64,000 nt of DNA, taken from assembly GCF_025971925.1 (NCBI RefSeq), contig NZ_JAPDHV010000010.1, forward strand, positions 1-64,000. Reading direction: 5' to 3'. Position numbers and translations under genes: made by a program. Source of the DNA: Chryseobacterium oryctis (GTDB lineage: Bacteria; Bacteroidota; Bacteroidia; Flavobacteriales; Weeksellaceae). Each line of letters begins with the position of its first letter. Position 1 is the first letter of the stretch. Below, piece after piece: positions 17,961 through 27,063 of the stretch. The notes beneath the pieces are model-generated. The model worked only from the letters and a program-made list of their open reading frames with translations. It was not told where the DNA came from and made no database searches.

Positions 17961-19229
17961 TCAATATTCAACTTGCAATACCTCCAAAATATTTTCATAG
18001 ATAAAATCAAGTTCCTCCGAAGTTATGCAATAAGGAGGAACCAAATACATCACATTTCCTAAAGGCCTCATAATAATCCCTCTTGATAAAAACTCTTTAT
18101 AAAACTTTTTTCCTATCTCATTAAAATAAGATGTTCCTTTTTCAGTTTTAAAATCCCAAGCTAATATAGTTCCTATTTGACGCACATTTTCGACATTTTC
18201 CTGATTTTTTAAAATTTGAGAAAAATCTAAATGCTTTTTAGTTATTAATTTAATTTGATTTAAAGTTTCATCTTTCAATAAAAGCTCTAAACTCGCCAAA
18301 GCCGCTGTACAAGCTAAAGGATTTGCAGTAAAAGAATGACCATGAAATAATGTTTTGTATTTATCCTCAGATAAAAAAGCATTGAAAATTTCTTCCGAAC
18401 AAGTTGTAATTCCCATTGGCATTGTTCCACCTGTTAATCCTTTGGAAAAACACATGATATCTGGTTTTTCAGAAAGATAATCTGTAGCGAATAATTTCCC
18501 TGTTCTTCCAAATCCAGTAAAAACTTCATCCTGAACCATCAAAATACCTGATTCCCGACAGAATTTCATTAATTCATCTAAATATTCTGGTTCGTACATC
18601 AACATTCCTGCTGCACCCTGAACCAAAGGTTCATAAATAAAACAAGCTATTTCATCAGAGAAATTTTTAATTTGGGATTTTAAACTTTCAACATTTTCTG
18701 CATTGGGAGTATCAATGAAAATAACTTCAAAAAGCATATTTCCGAAAGGTTTTGTCCAGACACTTCTTCCACTTACAGACATTGCCCCGAAAGTATCACC
18801 ATGATAAGCATTTTTAAAAGCTAAAATTTTAGATTTATTTTCCCCTTGATTATAAGCGTATTGAATACACATCTTCAAGGCTACTTCCACCGCAGTAGAA
18901 CCATTATCTGAATAAAAAACTTTGTTTTGATTTTCAGGAAGCAGTTGTAGAAGTTTTTCAGAAAGTTGAATTGCAGGTTCATGGGTAAAACCTGCAAAAA
19001 TCACTTGTTCCAAAGTATTTAGCTGTTCAAAAACTTTCTCTGCAATATATGGATGAGCATGACCATGCAAAGTAACCCACCAAGAAGAAACCGCATCTAT
19101 ATACCTTCTTCCTTCATCATCAAAAAGATAAACACCTTTGCCTTTCACAATAGGAATAGCCTGATTATCGGTTTTCATTTGTGTATAAGGATGCCAGTTT
19201 ACAGCTTTATCTCTTTCCTGTAGATTCAT
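17961..19229 (-). CDS. bioA: Adenosylmethionine-8-amino-7-oxononanoate aminotransferase (BioA)
   Basis: A 422-aa class III PLP aminotransferase that converts KAPA to DAPA in biotin synthesis. The start NWHPYTQMK and SSWWVTLHGHAHPYI are BioA signatures. GSTAVEVALKM, DEVFTGFGRTGKLFA and the PLP-lysine motif CFSKGLTGGTMPMGI are present. Length is normal for the family. It starts 1 bp after the bioB stop, so it is the last gene of the bioF-bioD-bioB-bioA run. Whether it uses SAM or lysine as amino donor cannot be read directly; the BioA-type signatures favour SAM. Confidence 0.96.
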   Translation of the reverse strand: MNLQERDKAVNWHPYTQMKTDNQAIPIVKGKGVYLFDDEGRRYIDAVSSWWVTLHGHAHPYIAEKVFEQLNTLEQVIFAGFTHEPAIQLSEKLLQLLPENQNKVFYSDNGSTAVEVALKMCIQYAYNQGENKSKILAFKNAYHGDTFGAMSVSGRSVWTKPFGNMLFEVIFIDTPNAENVESLKSQIKNFSDEIACFIYEPLVQGAAGMLMYEPEYLDELMKFCRESGILMVQDEVFTGFGRTGKLFATDYLSEKPDIMCFSKGLTGGTMPMGITTCSEEIFNAFLSEDKYKTLFHGHSFTANPLACTAALASLELLLKDETLNQIKLITKKHLDFSQILKNQENVENVRQIGTILAWDFKTEKGTSYFNEIGKKFYKEFLSRGIIMRPLGNVMYLVPPYCITSEELDFIYENILEVLQVEY

Positions 19230-19230
19230 T

Positions 19231-20232
19231 TTACAACTCAGAATTTACTGATTTCTTTTCTTTTTTCTTCATTGGTTTTAAACCTAATGTTTGGAGCAGT
19301 TGCATATCTTCCGAAACTCCGGGATTTGGTGTTACCAATAATGTCTCTCTTTCTCCTGTAAAAATAGAGTTTGCACCTGCCATAAAGCACCAACCTTGCT
19401 CAAATTCTGACATCTCAATTCTTCCTGCACTCAAACGAACCATTGATGAGGGCATAATGATTCTTGCGGTTGCAATCATTCTTACCATTTCCCAAGTATC
19501 AACTTTTTCATTTTTTTCCAACGGAGTACCCTCTACTCTGGCCAAAGCATTAATGGGTACAGATTCAGGGTGTTTAGGCATTGTTGCTAACGTTAAGAGC
19601 ATAGAAATTCTATCTCCATTTGTTTCACCAAGACCAATAATTCCTCCCGAACAAACAGTAATTCCAGCTTTTCTTACATTATTGATTGTATTAATTCTAT
19701 TATCAAATGTTCTTGTTGAAATAATTTCTTCGTAATACTGTTCTGATGTATCAAGATTATGATTATAAGCATATAAACCTGCTTCCTGAAGACGAATTGC
19801 CTGTTCTTCAGTCAACATCCCAAGAGTACAGCAAACTTCCATTCCCAACTCATTTACTCCCTTCACCATTTCAATTACTCTGTCAAAATCCCGATTATTT
19901 CTGACTTCTCTCCAAGCTGCAGCCATACAAAAACGAGATGAACCTCCTTCTTTGGCTTTTTTGGCATGTTCAATCACCTTTTCCGTTGGAAGCAAAGCCT
20001 GAACTTTAATATTTGTATGATAACGAGCTGCCTGTCCGCAATATGAACAATCTTCAGGACAACCGCCTGTCTTGATTGATAACAAAGTTGACATTTGAAT
20101 TTCCTCCGGATTATGCCAAACTCTATGTACTGTAGCTGCTTTGTAAACCAACTCAAGAAGTGGAAGATTATATATTTCTTCAATTTCTTCTTTCGTCCAA
20201 TCTGTTCTCAAAAAAGTTTTATCTTTTATCAT
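19231..20232 (-). CDS. bioB: Biotin synthase (BioB)
   Basis: A 333-aa radical SAM enzyme that inserts sulfur into dethiobiotin. The radical SAM cluster motif is [10 protein letters not shown] (about 53-62). Family motifs [22 protein letters not shown] and RLSAGRIEM follow, and the cysteines and Arg for the auxiliary [2Fe-2S] cluster are in place. The lysine-rich tail ([12 protein letters not shown]) is ordinary. The start overlaps the bioD stop by 4 bp (ATGA), showing translational coupling. Confidence 0.97.
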   Translation of the reverse strand: MIKDKTFLRTDWTKEEIEEIYNLPLLELVYKAATVHRVWHNPEEIQMSTLLSIKTGGCPEDCSYCGQAARYHTNIKVQALLPTEKVIEHAKKAKEGGSSRFCMAAAWREVRNNRDFDRVIEMVKGVNELGMEVCCTLGMLTEEQAIRLQEAGLYAYNHNLDTSEQYYEEIISTRTFDNRINTINNVRKAGITVCSGGIIGLGETNGDRISMLLTLATMPKHPESVPINALARVEGTPLEKNEKVDTWEMVRMIATARIIMPSSMVRLSAGRIEMSEFEQGWCFMAGANSIFTGERETLLVTPNPGVSEDMQLLQTLGLKPMKKKEKKSVNSEL

Positions 20233-20837
20233 CTTATCAATAATTGTTTTGTTATACTTTCTATATTTTTACTTGTCAAATTTTCTATTTCAGGAATTTT
20301 TATAACTTTAGTTTCGGACTGAATGTTTTCACAAATAATTCTTTCGGTATCAAAAGGAAAATCTCCGTTAAGAATTAGATATTCGAGTTTTATTTTTCTT
20401 TGGTTTAAAACTGCAATCGATAATAAACTATGATTAATACAACCTAAATAATTTCTTACAACCAAAGCAACCGGAATATTTAGCTTTTCAATCAAATCAA
20501 TTATGAAATCATTATTATTTAAAGGAACCATTAAACCTCCTGCTCCTTCTACAATCAGATTCTTTTTAGTTTTGGGAATTTTAAATTCATTCAAATCGAT
20601 TACTTTACCTTCTTCAAAAGCCGACTGATGTGGAGAAGCAGCCAATTGAAAACGATACGTCTCTGAATGACAAACTACATTCTCACCAACCCACTCTTTG
20701 ATTTTCATAGAATCTGAATAATGCAAATCTCCAGATTGAACAGGTTTCCAATAATCTGCATCAAAATATTTCGTTAAAACTGCCGAACAAACAGTTTTAC
20801 CTACTTCTGTTCCTATTCCCGTAACAAATAATTTCAT
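20229..20837 (-). CDS. bioD: Dethiobiotin synthetase (BioD)
   Basis: A 202-aa ATP-dependent carboxylase that closes the ureido ring of dethiobiotin. The P-loop GIGTEVGKT lies at residues 6-14; KPVQSGD and [11 protein letters not shown] are family motifs. I chose the ATG at 20837 because it gives the standard [15 protein letters not shown] start and lies one base after the bioF stop codon. A start 27 bp further up would need a nine-residue extension overlapping bioF. It is shorter than the 225-aa E. coli enzyme mainly in the second half. Confidence 0.95.
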   Translation of the reverse strand: MKLFVTGIGTEVGKTVCSAVLTKYFDADYWKPVQSGDLHYSDSMKIKEWVGENVVCHSETYRFQLAASPHQSAFEEGKVIDLNEFKIPKTKKNLIVEGAGGLMVPLNNNDFIIDLIEKLNIPVALVVRNYLGCINHSLLSIAVLNQRKIKLEYLILNGDFPFDTERIICENIQSETKVIKIPEIENLTSKNIESITKQLLIR

Positions 20838-20838
20838 C

Positions 20839-21945
20839 TTAAATAAATTCTCTAATCGTTCCACATAATTCTACAATCTCCTCTTCTGTATTGAAACTAT
20901 GCAGGCAAATTCTCAATCTTTCCGCGCCTTGCTTCACAGTCGGGCTATAAACTGCATACGTTAAAAATCCATTTTCAAATAAACAATCCTGTAACGCTTT
21001 AAGTTTTTGATTATCAGAAATTAAAACAGACTTTATCGGGCTGTTTACCGAGGAAAAAGTTTTCAACTCTTGTTTGTTAAAAATTTCAATGTTTTTTTGA
21101 AGCTGTTTTGAAATTTCAGGACTTGATTTTAGGAAATCATACCCATTTTTTATACTCATCCATTGAAAATTCTGCGCAGAAGTTGTATAAATAAAAGGCG
21201 ATGCAAAATTGACGAGATAAGATTTAATCAAATCATTGCAAAGTATTACTGCACCATGACTTCCCAATGCTTTTCCATACGTCACAACTGTTGCTAAAAC
21301 TTTATTTTGAAATCCTAACTTATCAATTAAACCATACCCTAAAACTCCAAAAGCATGAGCTTCATCAACAATTAAATTGGCTTGATATTTTTCCGAAATT
21401 TCAACAATTTCCTGAATTGGGGCAAAATCACCTTCCATTGAATACAAGCTCTCTATTGCAATATAAACTTGCTTATTTTGTCGCTTTAAAACCTGCTCTA
21501 AACTCCCTATATCATTATGCTTAAATTTCAATTTTTTTGCATCAGACATTTTACATGCATCGTGAACTGAACGATGAATATATTCATCAACAATAACACT
21601 GTCATGTCGAGTTAAAAGAGAAGAAAACAAAGCTAAATTGGCATTATATCCCGAAGAAAAAAGCAAAGCAGAAGGATATTGATGTTCTTTGGCTATAAAA
21701 TTTTCAATCGATGTAACTTTACTACTATTTCCGCTTATCAATCGAGAACCTGTACTTCCTGAAAGTAAATGTGGTTTATCAAGAACGTTTTTAAGCAACA
21801 AATTCTGTAAATCTTTATTCCTCGCAAAACCAAGATAATCATTAGAATAAAAGTCGATTCCGTCTGATTTTGGTTTTAATTCTCTACAAGTTCCTTCATT
21901 TTTTCTTTTTTCTAATGCTTTCTGAAAATGAGAAAGATTATGCAT
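20839..21945 (-). CDS. bioF: 8-amino-7-oxononanoate synthase (BioF)
   Basis: A 368-aa PLP enzyme of the alpha-oxoamine synthase family that joins pimeloyl-ACP (or -CoA) with alanine. Motifs present are FYSNDYLGFA, GSTGSRLISGNS, LIVDEAHAFGVLG and the PLP-lysine stretch VVTYGKALGSHGAVI. The AHAFG-type motif and the length fit BioF rather than Kbl. Its start overlaps the stop of the ferritin-like gene by 8 bp, so the two proteins are translationally coupled. Confidence 0.95.
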   Translation of the reverse strand: MHNLSHFQKALEKRKNEGTCRELKPKSDGIDFYSNDYLGFARNKDLQNLLLKNVLDKPHLLSGSTGSRLISGNSSKVTSIENFIAKEHQYPSALLFSSGYNANLALFSSLLTRHDSVIVDEYIHRSVHDACKMSDAKKLKFKHNDIGSLEQVLKRQNKQVYIAIESLYSMEGDFAPIQEIVEISEKYQANLIVDEAHAFGVLGYGLIDKLGFQNKVLATVVTYGKALGSHGAVILCNDLIKSYLVNFASPFIYTTSAQNFQWMSIKNGYDFLKSSPEISKQLQKNIEIFNKQELKTFSSVNSPIKSVLISDNQKLKALQDCLFENGFLTYAVYSPTVKQGAERLRICLHSFNTEEEIVELCGTIREFI

Positions 21946-22555
21946 ATACCAACAGTTCTTTTCCTATTCCATCAATCCATTCATTATAAAGTTCTTGTTC
22001 TATTTTTTGAATATTTTCAGCATGGATTTTCCAATCATCAGAGAAATTATCAAGCTGATGTATCATTTCTTCCAAATGCCCTTCTTCTTCTAAAATAATA
22101 GACTTCACCATGATTTTTGATGATACTTTTGTCAAAATATCCTGATAAACAGGATATAATTCATCAGCTCGAACTTCAATTGCATAGGTTACAAAAAGAT
22201 AGGCTGCAAATCTTAATTTTTCCTTATTTAGATTAAATGTTCTCTGAAGATATTTACAGGCTTTAATATCAAGAGAATTAAGATATTGTTTTGTTGCAAT
22301 AGGTGCTAAAAGTTCATTATTCTCGTAAGCTTTACAGTAATCAGAATTAAGTTTTAAGATTTGTTTTTTTAAATAAAAAGCATGGCGATGTTCTTCTGCA
22401 GCGTGTTTTAACTGTATTAAATCAACTTTTACAGGATGTTCGCAAGCTGAAATTTTTCTTGCCCCAGCATTTTCCATAAAAGAAAGAGTGTTGAGCCATT
22501 TTGCATGTATTTCATCATCCTGAACAATTTTACTTAAAAGTACATTAAATTCCAT
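21938..22555 (-). CDS. Ferritin-like diiron-type protein heading the biotin operon
   Basis: A 205-aa, all-helical protein with the residue pattern of a four-helix diiron site: Glu28, Glu55-x-x-His58 (EHRH), Glu127, then Glu157-x-x-His160 (EEGH). This is the E, ExxH, E, ExxH layout of ferritin-like oxygenases and oxidases. I use the ATG at 22555; an in-frame TTG lies six codons upstream. The gene overlaps bioF by 8 bp and is first in the operon. bioC, bioH, bioG and bioW are absent nearby, so a role in making or releasing the pimeloyl chain is an attractive inference. A MiaE-like tRNA hydroxylase or an iron-storage role are alternatives. Confidence 0.7.
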   Translation of the reverse strand: MEFNVLLSKIVQDDEIHAKWLNTLSFMENAGARKISACEHPVKVDLIQLKHAAEEHRHAFYLKKQILKLNSDYCKAYENNELLAPIATKQYLNSLDIKACKYLQRTFNLNKEKLRFAAYLFVTYAIEVRADELYPVYQDILTKVSSKIMVKSIILEEEGHLEEMIHQLDNFSDDWKIHAENIQKIEQELYNEWIDGIGKELLVYA

Positions 22556-22570
22556 TCCGTTTAGTTTGCC

Positions 22571-22613
22571 CAAAAGTAGTATATTGCCGGATGGTTAAGT
22601 AGTACCAGTTTTG
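22571..22613. promoter_or_regulatory. Divergent bio operon / mocR control region with direct repeats
   Basis: Two copies of AAGTAGTA (22574-22581 and 22597-22604) lie 23 bp apart, about two helix turns. Leftward, TACTTTTG (22578-22571) fits the -7 box of the bio operon but no TTG lies at the -33 position, where the second repeat sits. Rightward, TTG (22584-22586), 19 bp, CAGTTTTG (22606-22613) would start the mocR transcript at or near its ATG. MocR-type regulators such as GabR and PdxR bind direct repeats, so this is a candidate operator for the neighbouring regulator. Confidence 0.55.
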
Positions 22614-22618
22614 ACATT

Positions 22619-24100
22619 ATGGATAGTCCGGCTGAAATTCCTTATAAAAGTTTCATTAAAATAGATAGAAATTCTGACATTTCTATCTATATGCAAATTT
22701 CAAATCAGTTGATAAATTCAATTCAAAGAGGATACATCCCTTTCGGAACAAAACTTCCGGGAACGAGGAGTTTAAGTCAGATTTTAGAGGTTCACAGAAA
22801 TACAATAGTTTCTGTGTATGAAGAATTATTTGCTCAAGGCTGGGTAGAAAGTTTGCCTAATAAAGGAACTTTCGTTATAGGAAAAGAAGAAGTCAAGCCA
22901 CAAAAAATAAAAGATTTTCAGAAAAATAATCTTGAAAATTATCCTAAAAAAACAGGATTTAATTTTAAAACTTCCAATATTCTCGATAATCCTTTTGAGC
23001 ATTCAAGCTGTCAATATATGTTTAATGATGGTATCCCAGACATTCGTCTTACACAAATAAATCAACATTCAAGATTTTACAATTCAACCTTAAAAAGAAA
23101 AGCCCATAAAACCGAAAGGTACAATCAGGATGGAAGTGAGTTTTTCAAGAAAAATCTGGCACAATACTTAAATTTATCAAGAGGATTGCCCATTTCTACC
23201 CATAATCTTCTCATTACCCGAAGTACGGAAATGAGCATTTATATAGCTTCCGAAATATTGCTTTCTCAGGGCGACACTGTTTTAGTAGGAGATTTAAGTT
23301 ATTTTTCTGTAAATATGATTTTTCAAAAAGCGGGTGTAAATATCATTACCATCCCTATCGACAAAGAAGGAATCATAGTAGATGAAGTTAAAAAAATATG
23401 TAAAAAACAGAAAATCAGAATGCTTTATCTCACACCGCATCACCACTACCCTACAACCGTTACATTAAGTGCTCAAAGGAGGTTAGAATTGCTCAATCTT
23501 GCTAGTGAATATGGTTTTATAATTCTTGAAGATGATTACGATTATGATTTTCATTATGATAAAAGCCCGATTTTGCCTCTTGCAAGTGCAGACACAAACG
23601 GAATGGTAATTTATATTGGTTCATTCGGAAAATCTCTTGTTCCCGGATTCAGAACCGGATTTGTTGTTGCTCCTGAAAATTTAATGGCAGAAATGAGAAA
23701 ATATCTCGGAATTATTGACAGACAAGGTGATGTATTGATGGAACATGTTTTAGGCGAAATGATTGCAGAAGGAGAAATAAACCGCTATCTAAAAAAATCT
23801 TTAAAAATATATCAGGAAAGAAGAGATTACTTTGCATTATTGCTTAACGACCAATTAAAAGACTTCATCGACTTTGAAAAACCCTCCGGAGGTCTTGCTT
23901 TTTGGATAAAATGGAGAACTCCTATTAATCTAATGCAATTGAGTAGAAATTGTACTCAAAAGAATCTTTTTATTCCTAAAACTTTATTGTATCAAAACAA
24001 AAAACTTACAGCTGTACGATTAGGTTTCGGAAATTTGAATTTTGAAGAAATGGAGAAATGTATCAATATTCTTTCAGAAAGTGTAAAATCGCTTATTTAA
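22619..24100 (+). CDS. MocR/GntR-family regulator with aminotransferase-like domain
   Basis: A 493-aa protein. The N-terminal GntR winged helix covers about 15-85 (LINSIQRGYIPFGTKLPGTR, then LEVHRNTIVSVYEELFAQGW), and a fold-type I aminotransferase-like domain covers about 120-490. ILEDDYDYDFHY and the PLP-lysine motif IGSFGKSLVPGFR are intact. MocR proteins sense PLP or an amino-group ligand and switch divergent promoters. It is divergent from the biotin operon with 63 bp between start codons, so that operon is the likely target. BioA and BioF are PLP enzymes, which fits a PLP- or amino-intermediate-sensing regulator, but this is inference. The predicted mRNA has almost no 5' leader. Confidence 0.9.
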   Translation: MDSPAEIPYKSFIKIDRNSDISIYMQISNQLINSIQRGYIPFGTKLPGTRSLSQILEVHRNTIVSVYEELFAQGWVESLPNKGTFVIGKEEVKPQKIKDFQKNNLENYPKKTGFNFKTSNILDNPFEHSSCQYMFNDGIPDIRLTQINQHSRFYNSTLKRKAHKTERYNQDGSEFFKKNLAQYLNLSRGLPISTHNLLITRSTEMSIYIASEILLSQGDTVLVGDLSYFSVNMIFQKAGVNIITIPIDKEGIIVDEVKKICKKQKIRMLYLTPHHHYPTTVTLSAQRRLELLNLASEYGFIILEDDYDYDFHYDKSPILPLASADTNGMVIYIGSFGKSLVPGFRTGFVVAPENLMAEMRKYLGIIDRQGDVLMEHVLGEMIAEGEINRYLKKSLKIYQERRDYFALLLNDQLKDFIDFEKPSGGLAFWIKWRTPINLMQLSRNCTQKNLFIPKTLLYQNKKLTAVRLGFGNLNFEEMEKCINILSESVKSLI

Positions 24101-24331
24101 CCAACTTCTTAGAAAATTAATTTAGAAATAACCTTAAAATCTGTTTAATTTATCACAAAAGTTAATTTTATTACAAAATAATTACTATTTAAATAAAATT
24201 TTTAACATTTAAAGAACTATTCAGTAAATTATAAATCTTATTCTTAAAATATTATTATTAAGTATTAATGACTATCTTTACACTATGAATTGGTTTTATT
24301 AAAAACACAAAACTGAAAATCAACAATTTAG

Positions 24332-25393
24332 ATGACAAGTAAAATAATCGGTGTAGGAAACTATATCCCCTCTGAAACAATCACGAATTTATTTTTTGAT
24401 AAACACTTATTTCTAAACGAAGATGGTGCTGCATTGAAAGATAACAATGCTTCTATTACTGAAAAATTAAAAAAAATAACGGGTATCGAAGAACGCAGAT
24501 ACGCAAATAACGAGCAGGTAACCTCAGATTTGGGATTAATAGCAGCTCAATCTGCGATTGAAAACGCCGGAATAGACCCGGAAACTTTGGACTACATCAT
24601 TTTTGCCCATAATTTTGGTGATGTACGTTCAGGAACAATTCAATCTGATATGGTTCCAAGTCTTGCTTCAAGAGTTAAACATTTATTAAAAATTAAAAAT
24701 AACTTTTGTGTTGCTTATGATTTATTATTCGGATGCCCTGGTTGGATAGAAGGCGTTATCCAAGCTAATGCTTTTATAAAATCAGGAATTGCAAAAAGAT
24801 GCCTAGTGATAGGAGCTGAAACACTTTCGAGAGTGGTAGACATCCATGACAGAGACAGTATGATTTATGCAGACGGAGCCGGAGCTGTAGTTTTAGAAGC
24901 CAATGAAAATGATGATTCTGGTATAAAATCTCATCTCTCAGCATCATTTACCTTAAACGAAAAAGATTATCTATATTTTGGTAAATCATACAATAATGAA
25001 AGCTGTCCTGATATAAAGTATATAAAAATGGACGGAAGGAAAATATATGAGTTTGCTCTTACCAACGTTCCTGAAGCTATGAAAAACTGTCTTGATAACA
25101 GCGGGTATTCTATAAATGAGTTAAACAAAATTATAATTCATCAGGCCAACGAAAAAATGGATGAAGCTATTGTAAACAGGTTTTACCAATTGTACAACTC
25201 TCCTGTTCCTAAAGATATTATGCCCATGGTTATTAGCAAATTAGGAAACAGCAGTGTGGCAACCATCCCCTCTTTGCTCACAATGATTCTAAATGGAGAA
25301 CTTGAACAACATAAAATTGAAAAAAATGATATTGTTTTATTTGCTTCGGTTGGCGCAGGTATGAATATTAATGCTTTCGTATATAAATTTTAA
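24332..25393 (+). CDS. 3-oxoacyl-ACP synthase III family protein
   Basis: A 353-aa thiolase-fold enzyme of the KAS III (FabH) family. The triad is visible: Cys135 (FGCPGW), His in IIHQANEKM (about 270) and Asn in LGNSSVAT (about 307). Residues 20-45 hold an insert before the usual KITGIEERR start. These enzymes condense an acyl-CoA primer with malonyl-ACP. It may be a second FabH, a specialised chain starter, or a BioZ-like enzyme supplying a pimeloyl precursor, since it lies beyond the mocR gene next to the biotin operon. Only the location argues for the last option. It has a 231-bp upstream gap of its own. Confidence 0.88.
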   Translation: MTSKIIGVGNYIPSETITNLFFDKHLFLNEDGAALKDNNASITEKLKKITGIEERRYANNEQVTSDLGLIAAQSAIENAGIDPETLDYIIFAHNFGDVRSGTIQSDMVPSLASRVKHLLKIKNNFCVAYDLLFGCPGWIEGVIQANAFIKSGIAKRCLVIGAETLSRVVDIHDRDSMIYADGAGAVVLEANENDDSGIKSHLSASFTLNEKDYLYFGKSYNNESCPDIKYIKMDGRKIYEFALTNVPEAMKNCLDNSGYSINELNKIIIHQANEKMDEAIVNRFYQLYNSPVPKDIMPMVISKLGNSSVATIPSLLTMILNGELEQHKIEKNDIVLFASVGAGMNINAFVYKF

Positions 25394-25431
25394 TCTATAA
25401 CTCAAAAATTATTAATATTTCAATTTAAAAA

Positions 25432-26598
25432 TTATTTAGGAAGTTGAGGAGGAATAATTCTCTGATTTTTGGTCGATATAGTTCCTAAAAAGGCTTCTAT
25501 CTGACTTATTTCTTCGTCTGTTAATTCTAAAAATCTTACCATACCCGATTTATTAGAATGTAAAGTTATTCCCTCATGTATTGTTTCTCGTTTACTGGCT
25601 GTTTCAGGATTTGCTTTGCTGTAAAATTCTATAACTTCTGTAAGCGTTTTGAACGAACCGTTATGCATCCAAGGTCCTGTTCTTACTACTTCTCTTAATG
25701 ACGGAACTCTGAATTTTCCGACATCATCTACATTTTTAGTAATCAAATACCTTCCTAAATCCTCATCATTTGTCCCCAAGACAGAAGTTCCAACATTTTC
25801 GAATTGGTTATTGGAAAAATAACCCGAATTATGACAGTTAATACACTGTGCTTTAGTTCTGAAAAGATGTAGTCCTAATAATTCTTTATCACTAAAAGCA
25901 TCACTTTTTCCATCAATAAATTGATCAAACTTAGTTGGTGAACTTTTAACTGTTCTTTCAAAAGTAGCAATTGCTTTGGCAATTTTATCTTTCGTTACTT
26001 CTTTACTTCCAAAAGATTTTTCAAACAATGCTTCGTAGCCTTTTATTTTAGCAATTTTACCAGTTGCGATATCAATATGCTCACTCATTTCAAATTTATC
26101 CTGAATAGGAACGTGAGATTGTTCTTCTAGAGAACCAACGCGACCATCCCAAAACAATGATTTAGCATAGGCTACATTTAAAATACTCATTGCATTTCTA
26201 GTACCAAGTTGTCTATCATGCCCGAACGAGAAAGTTCTGTTATCACCCCAACCTAGTTCAGGATCATGACAAGAAGCACAAGCGATTTGATTGGAGCCGG
26301 ACAAACGAGGATCAAAAAAAAGAGTTTTCCCTAGCAATGCTTTTTCTTCGGAATAAGGATTATCTTCTGGGAATTGAATATCCGGTAAATGGCCAATTTC
26401 TACAAAAAAAGATTCTGCTTCAGGATCAAGTATGGGTTTAGGCCATTTGGATGAATCTCCTGATGAATAAAGTTCTCTCAATTTTGCAATAAAAGCATTT
26501 TTTTCTTTTATTTCTTTTTGAACCTTATTATTTAGACAATTATTTAAAAGTGATATCGTTAAAAATAAAATTAATACCCAGCTTATGGTATTCTTCAT
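25432..26598 (-). CDS. Di-haem cytochrome c peroxidase lipoprotein
   Basis: A 388-aa exported protein of the CcpA/MauG family. The haem motifs are CASCH and CINCH, with WGDNRTFSFGHD and the C-terminal FRVPSLREVVRTGPWMHNG region typical of bacterial di-haem peroxidases that reduce hydrogen peroxide in the periplasm. The leader (ISWVLILFLTISLLNNC) looks like a lipoprotein signal. The ATG at 26598 is preferred to an upstream TTG, because a TATTTTTG -7 box (26624-26617) overlaps that TTG. It converges with the KAS III gene and is read on its own. Confidence 0.92.
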   Translation of the reverse strand: MKNTISWVLILFLTISLLNNCLNNKVQKEIKEKNAFIAKLRELYSSGDSSKWPKPILDPEAESFFVEIGHLPDIQFPEDNPYSEEKALLGKTLFFDPRLSGSNQIACASCHDPELGWGDNRTFSFGHDRQLGTRNAMSILNVAYAKSLFWDGRVGSLEEQSHVPIQDKFEMSEHIDIATGKIAKIKGYEALFEKSFGSKEVTKDKIAKAIATFERTVKSSPTKFDQFIDGKSDAFSDKELLGLHLFRTKAQCINCHNSGYFSNNQFENVGTSVLGTNDEDLGRYLITKNVDDVGKFRVPSLREVVRTGPWMHNGSFKTLTEVIEFYSKANPETASKRETIHEGITLHSNKSGMVRFLELTDEEISQIEAFLGTISTKNQRIIPPQLPK

Positions 26599-26690
26599 AG
26601 TTCTATATAGTTTAGGCAAAAATAACTAATCTAAAACAAATTACTCTTAAAAACAATTTTGTATAAATCTAATATTCTATGAGGATTTAT

Positions 26691-26729
26691 TATACAAAAA
26701 AAGAGGCTTACTGCCTCTTTTTTTGTATA
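26691..26729. terminator. Long perfect bidirectional terminator
   Basis: A 17-bp perfect stem containing GAGGC/GCCTC with A7/T7 on either side surrounds the loop TTACT. It lies about 340 bp beyond the response-regulator stop, and ends that leftward transcript before the peroxidase promoter. The gap 26625-27063 holds only this and a weak 62-codon frame that I do not accept. Confidence 0.85.
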
Positions 26730-27063
26730 ATAACCTAAAACCAAAACTTCTTTATATTAATTTGTGTTTTTTTAATAAGCTTTCAAGAAGCAGACTAAAG
26801 GTTATACGAAATTTTCATCATTTACATTTTTCTAGCAACTGTAATCTATTATTGCTATAATTTTTTTTCTTTTGCATAAAAATTAAAAAAGATAAAATCA
26901 ATCCCAATTGATACGCTTTTGTTTGTGTCATTTTGTTATTGCAAAGTAACAACATAAAGGAGTTCTTTTGCAAACAAAAACAATCGATAGACATCGAGGG
27001 CAGCATAGATATTTATCGATAAAAACGCTGGTGATGAAAATTGAAGTATAACCGCGAAACACT

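Noticed and set aside
26818..27006. Possible 62-aa small membrane protein
   Set aside because: Low-complexity frame in AT-rich DNA, with no start signal or homology that I recognise. It could be part of the long 3' region of the response-regulator transcript.
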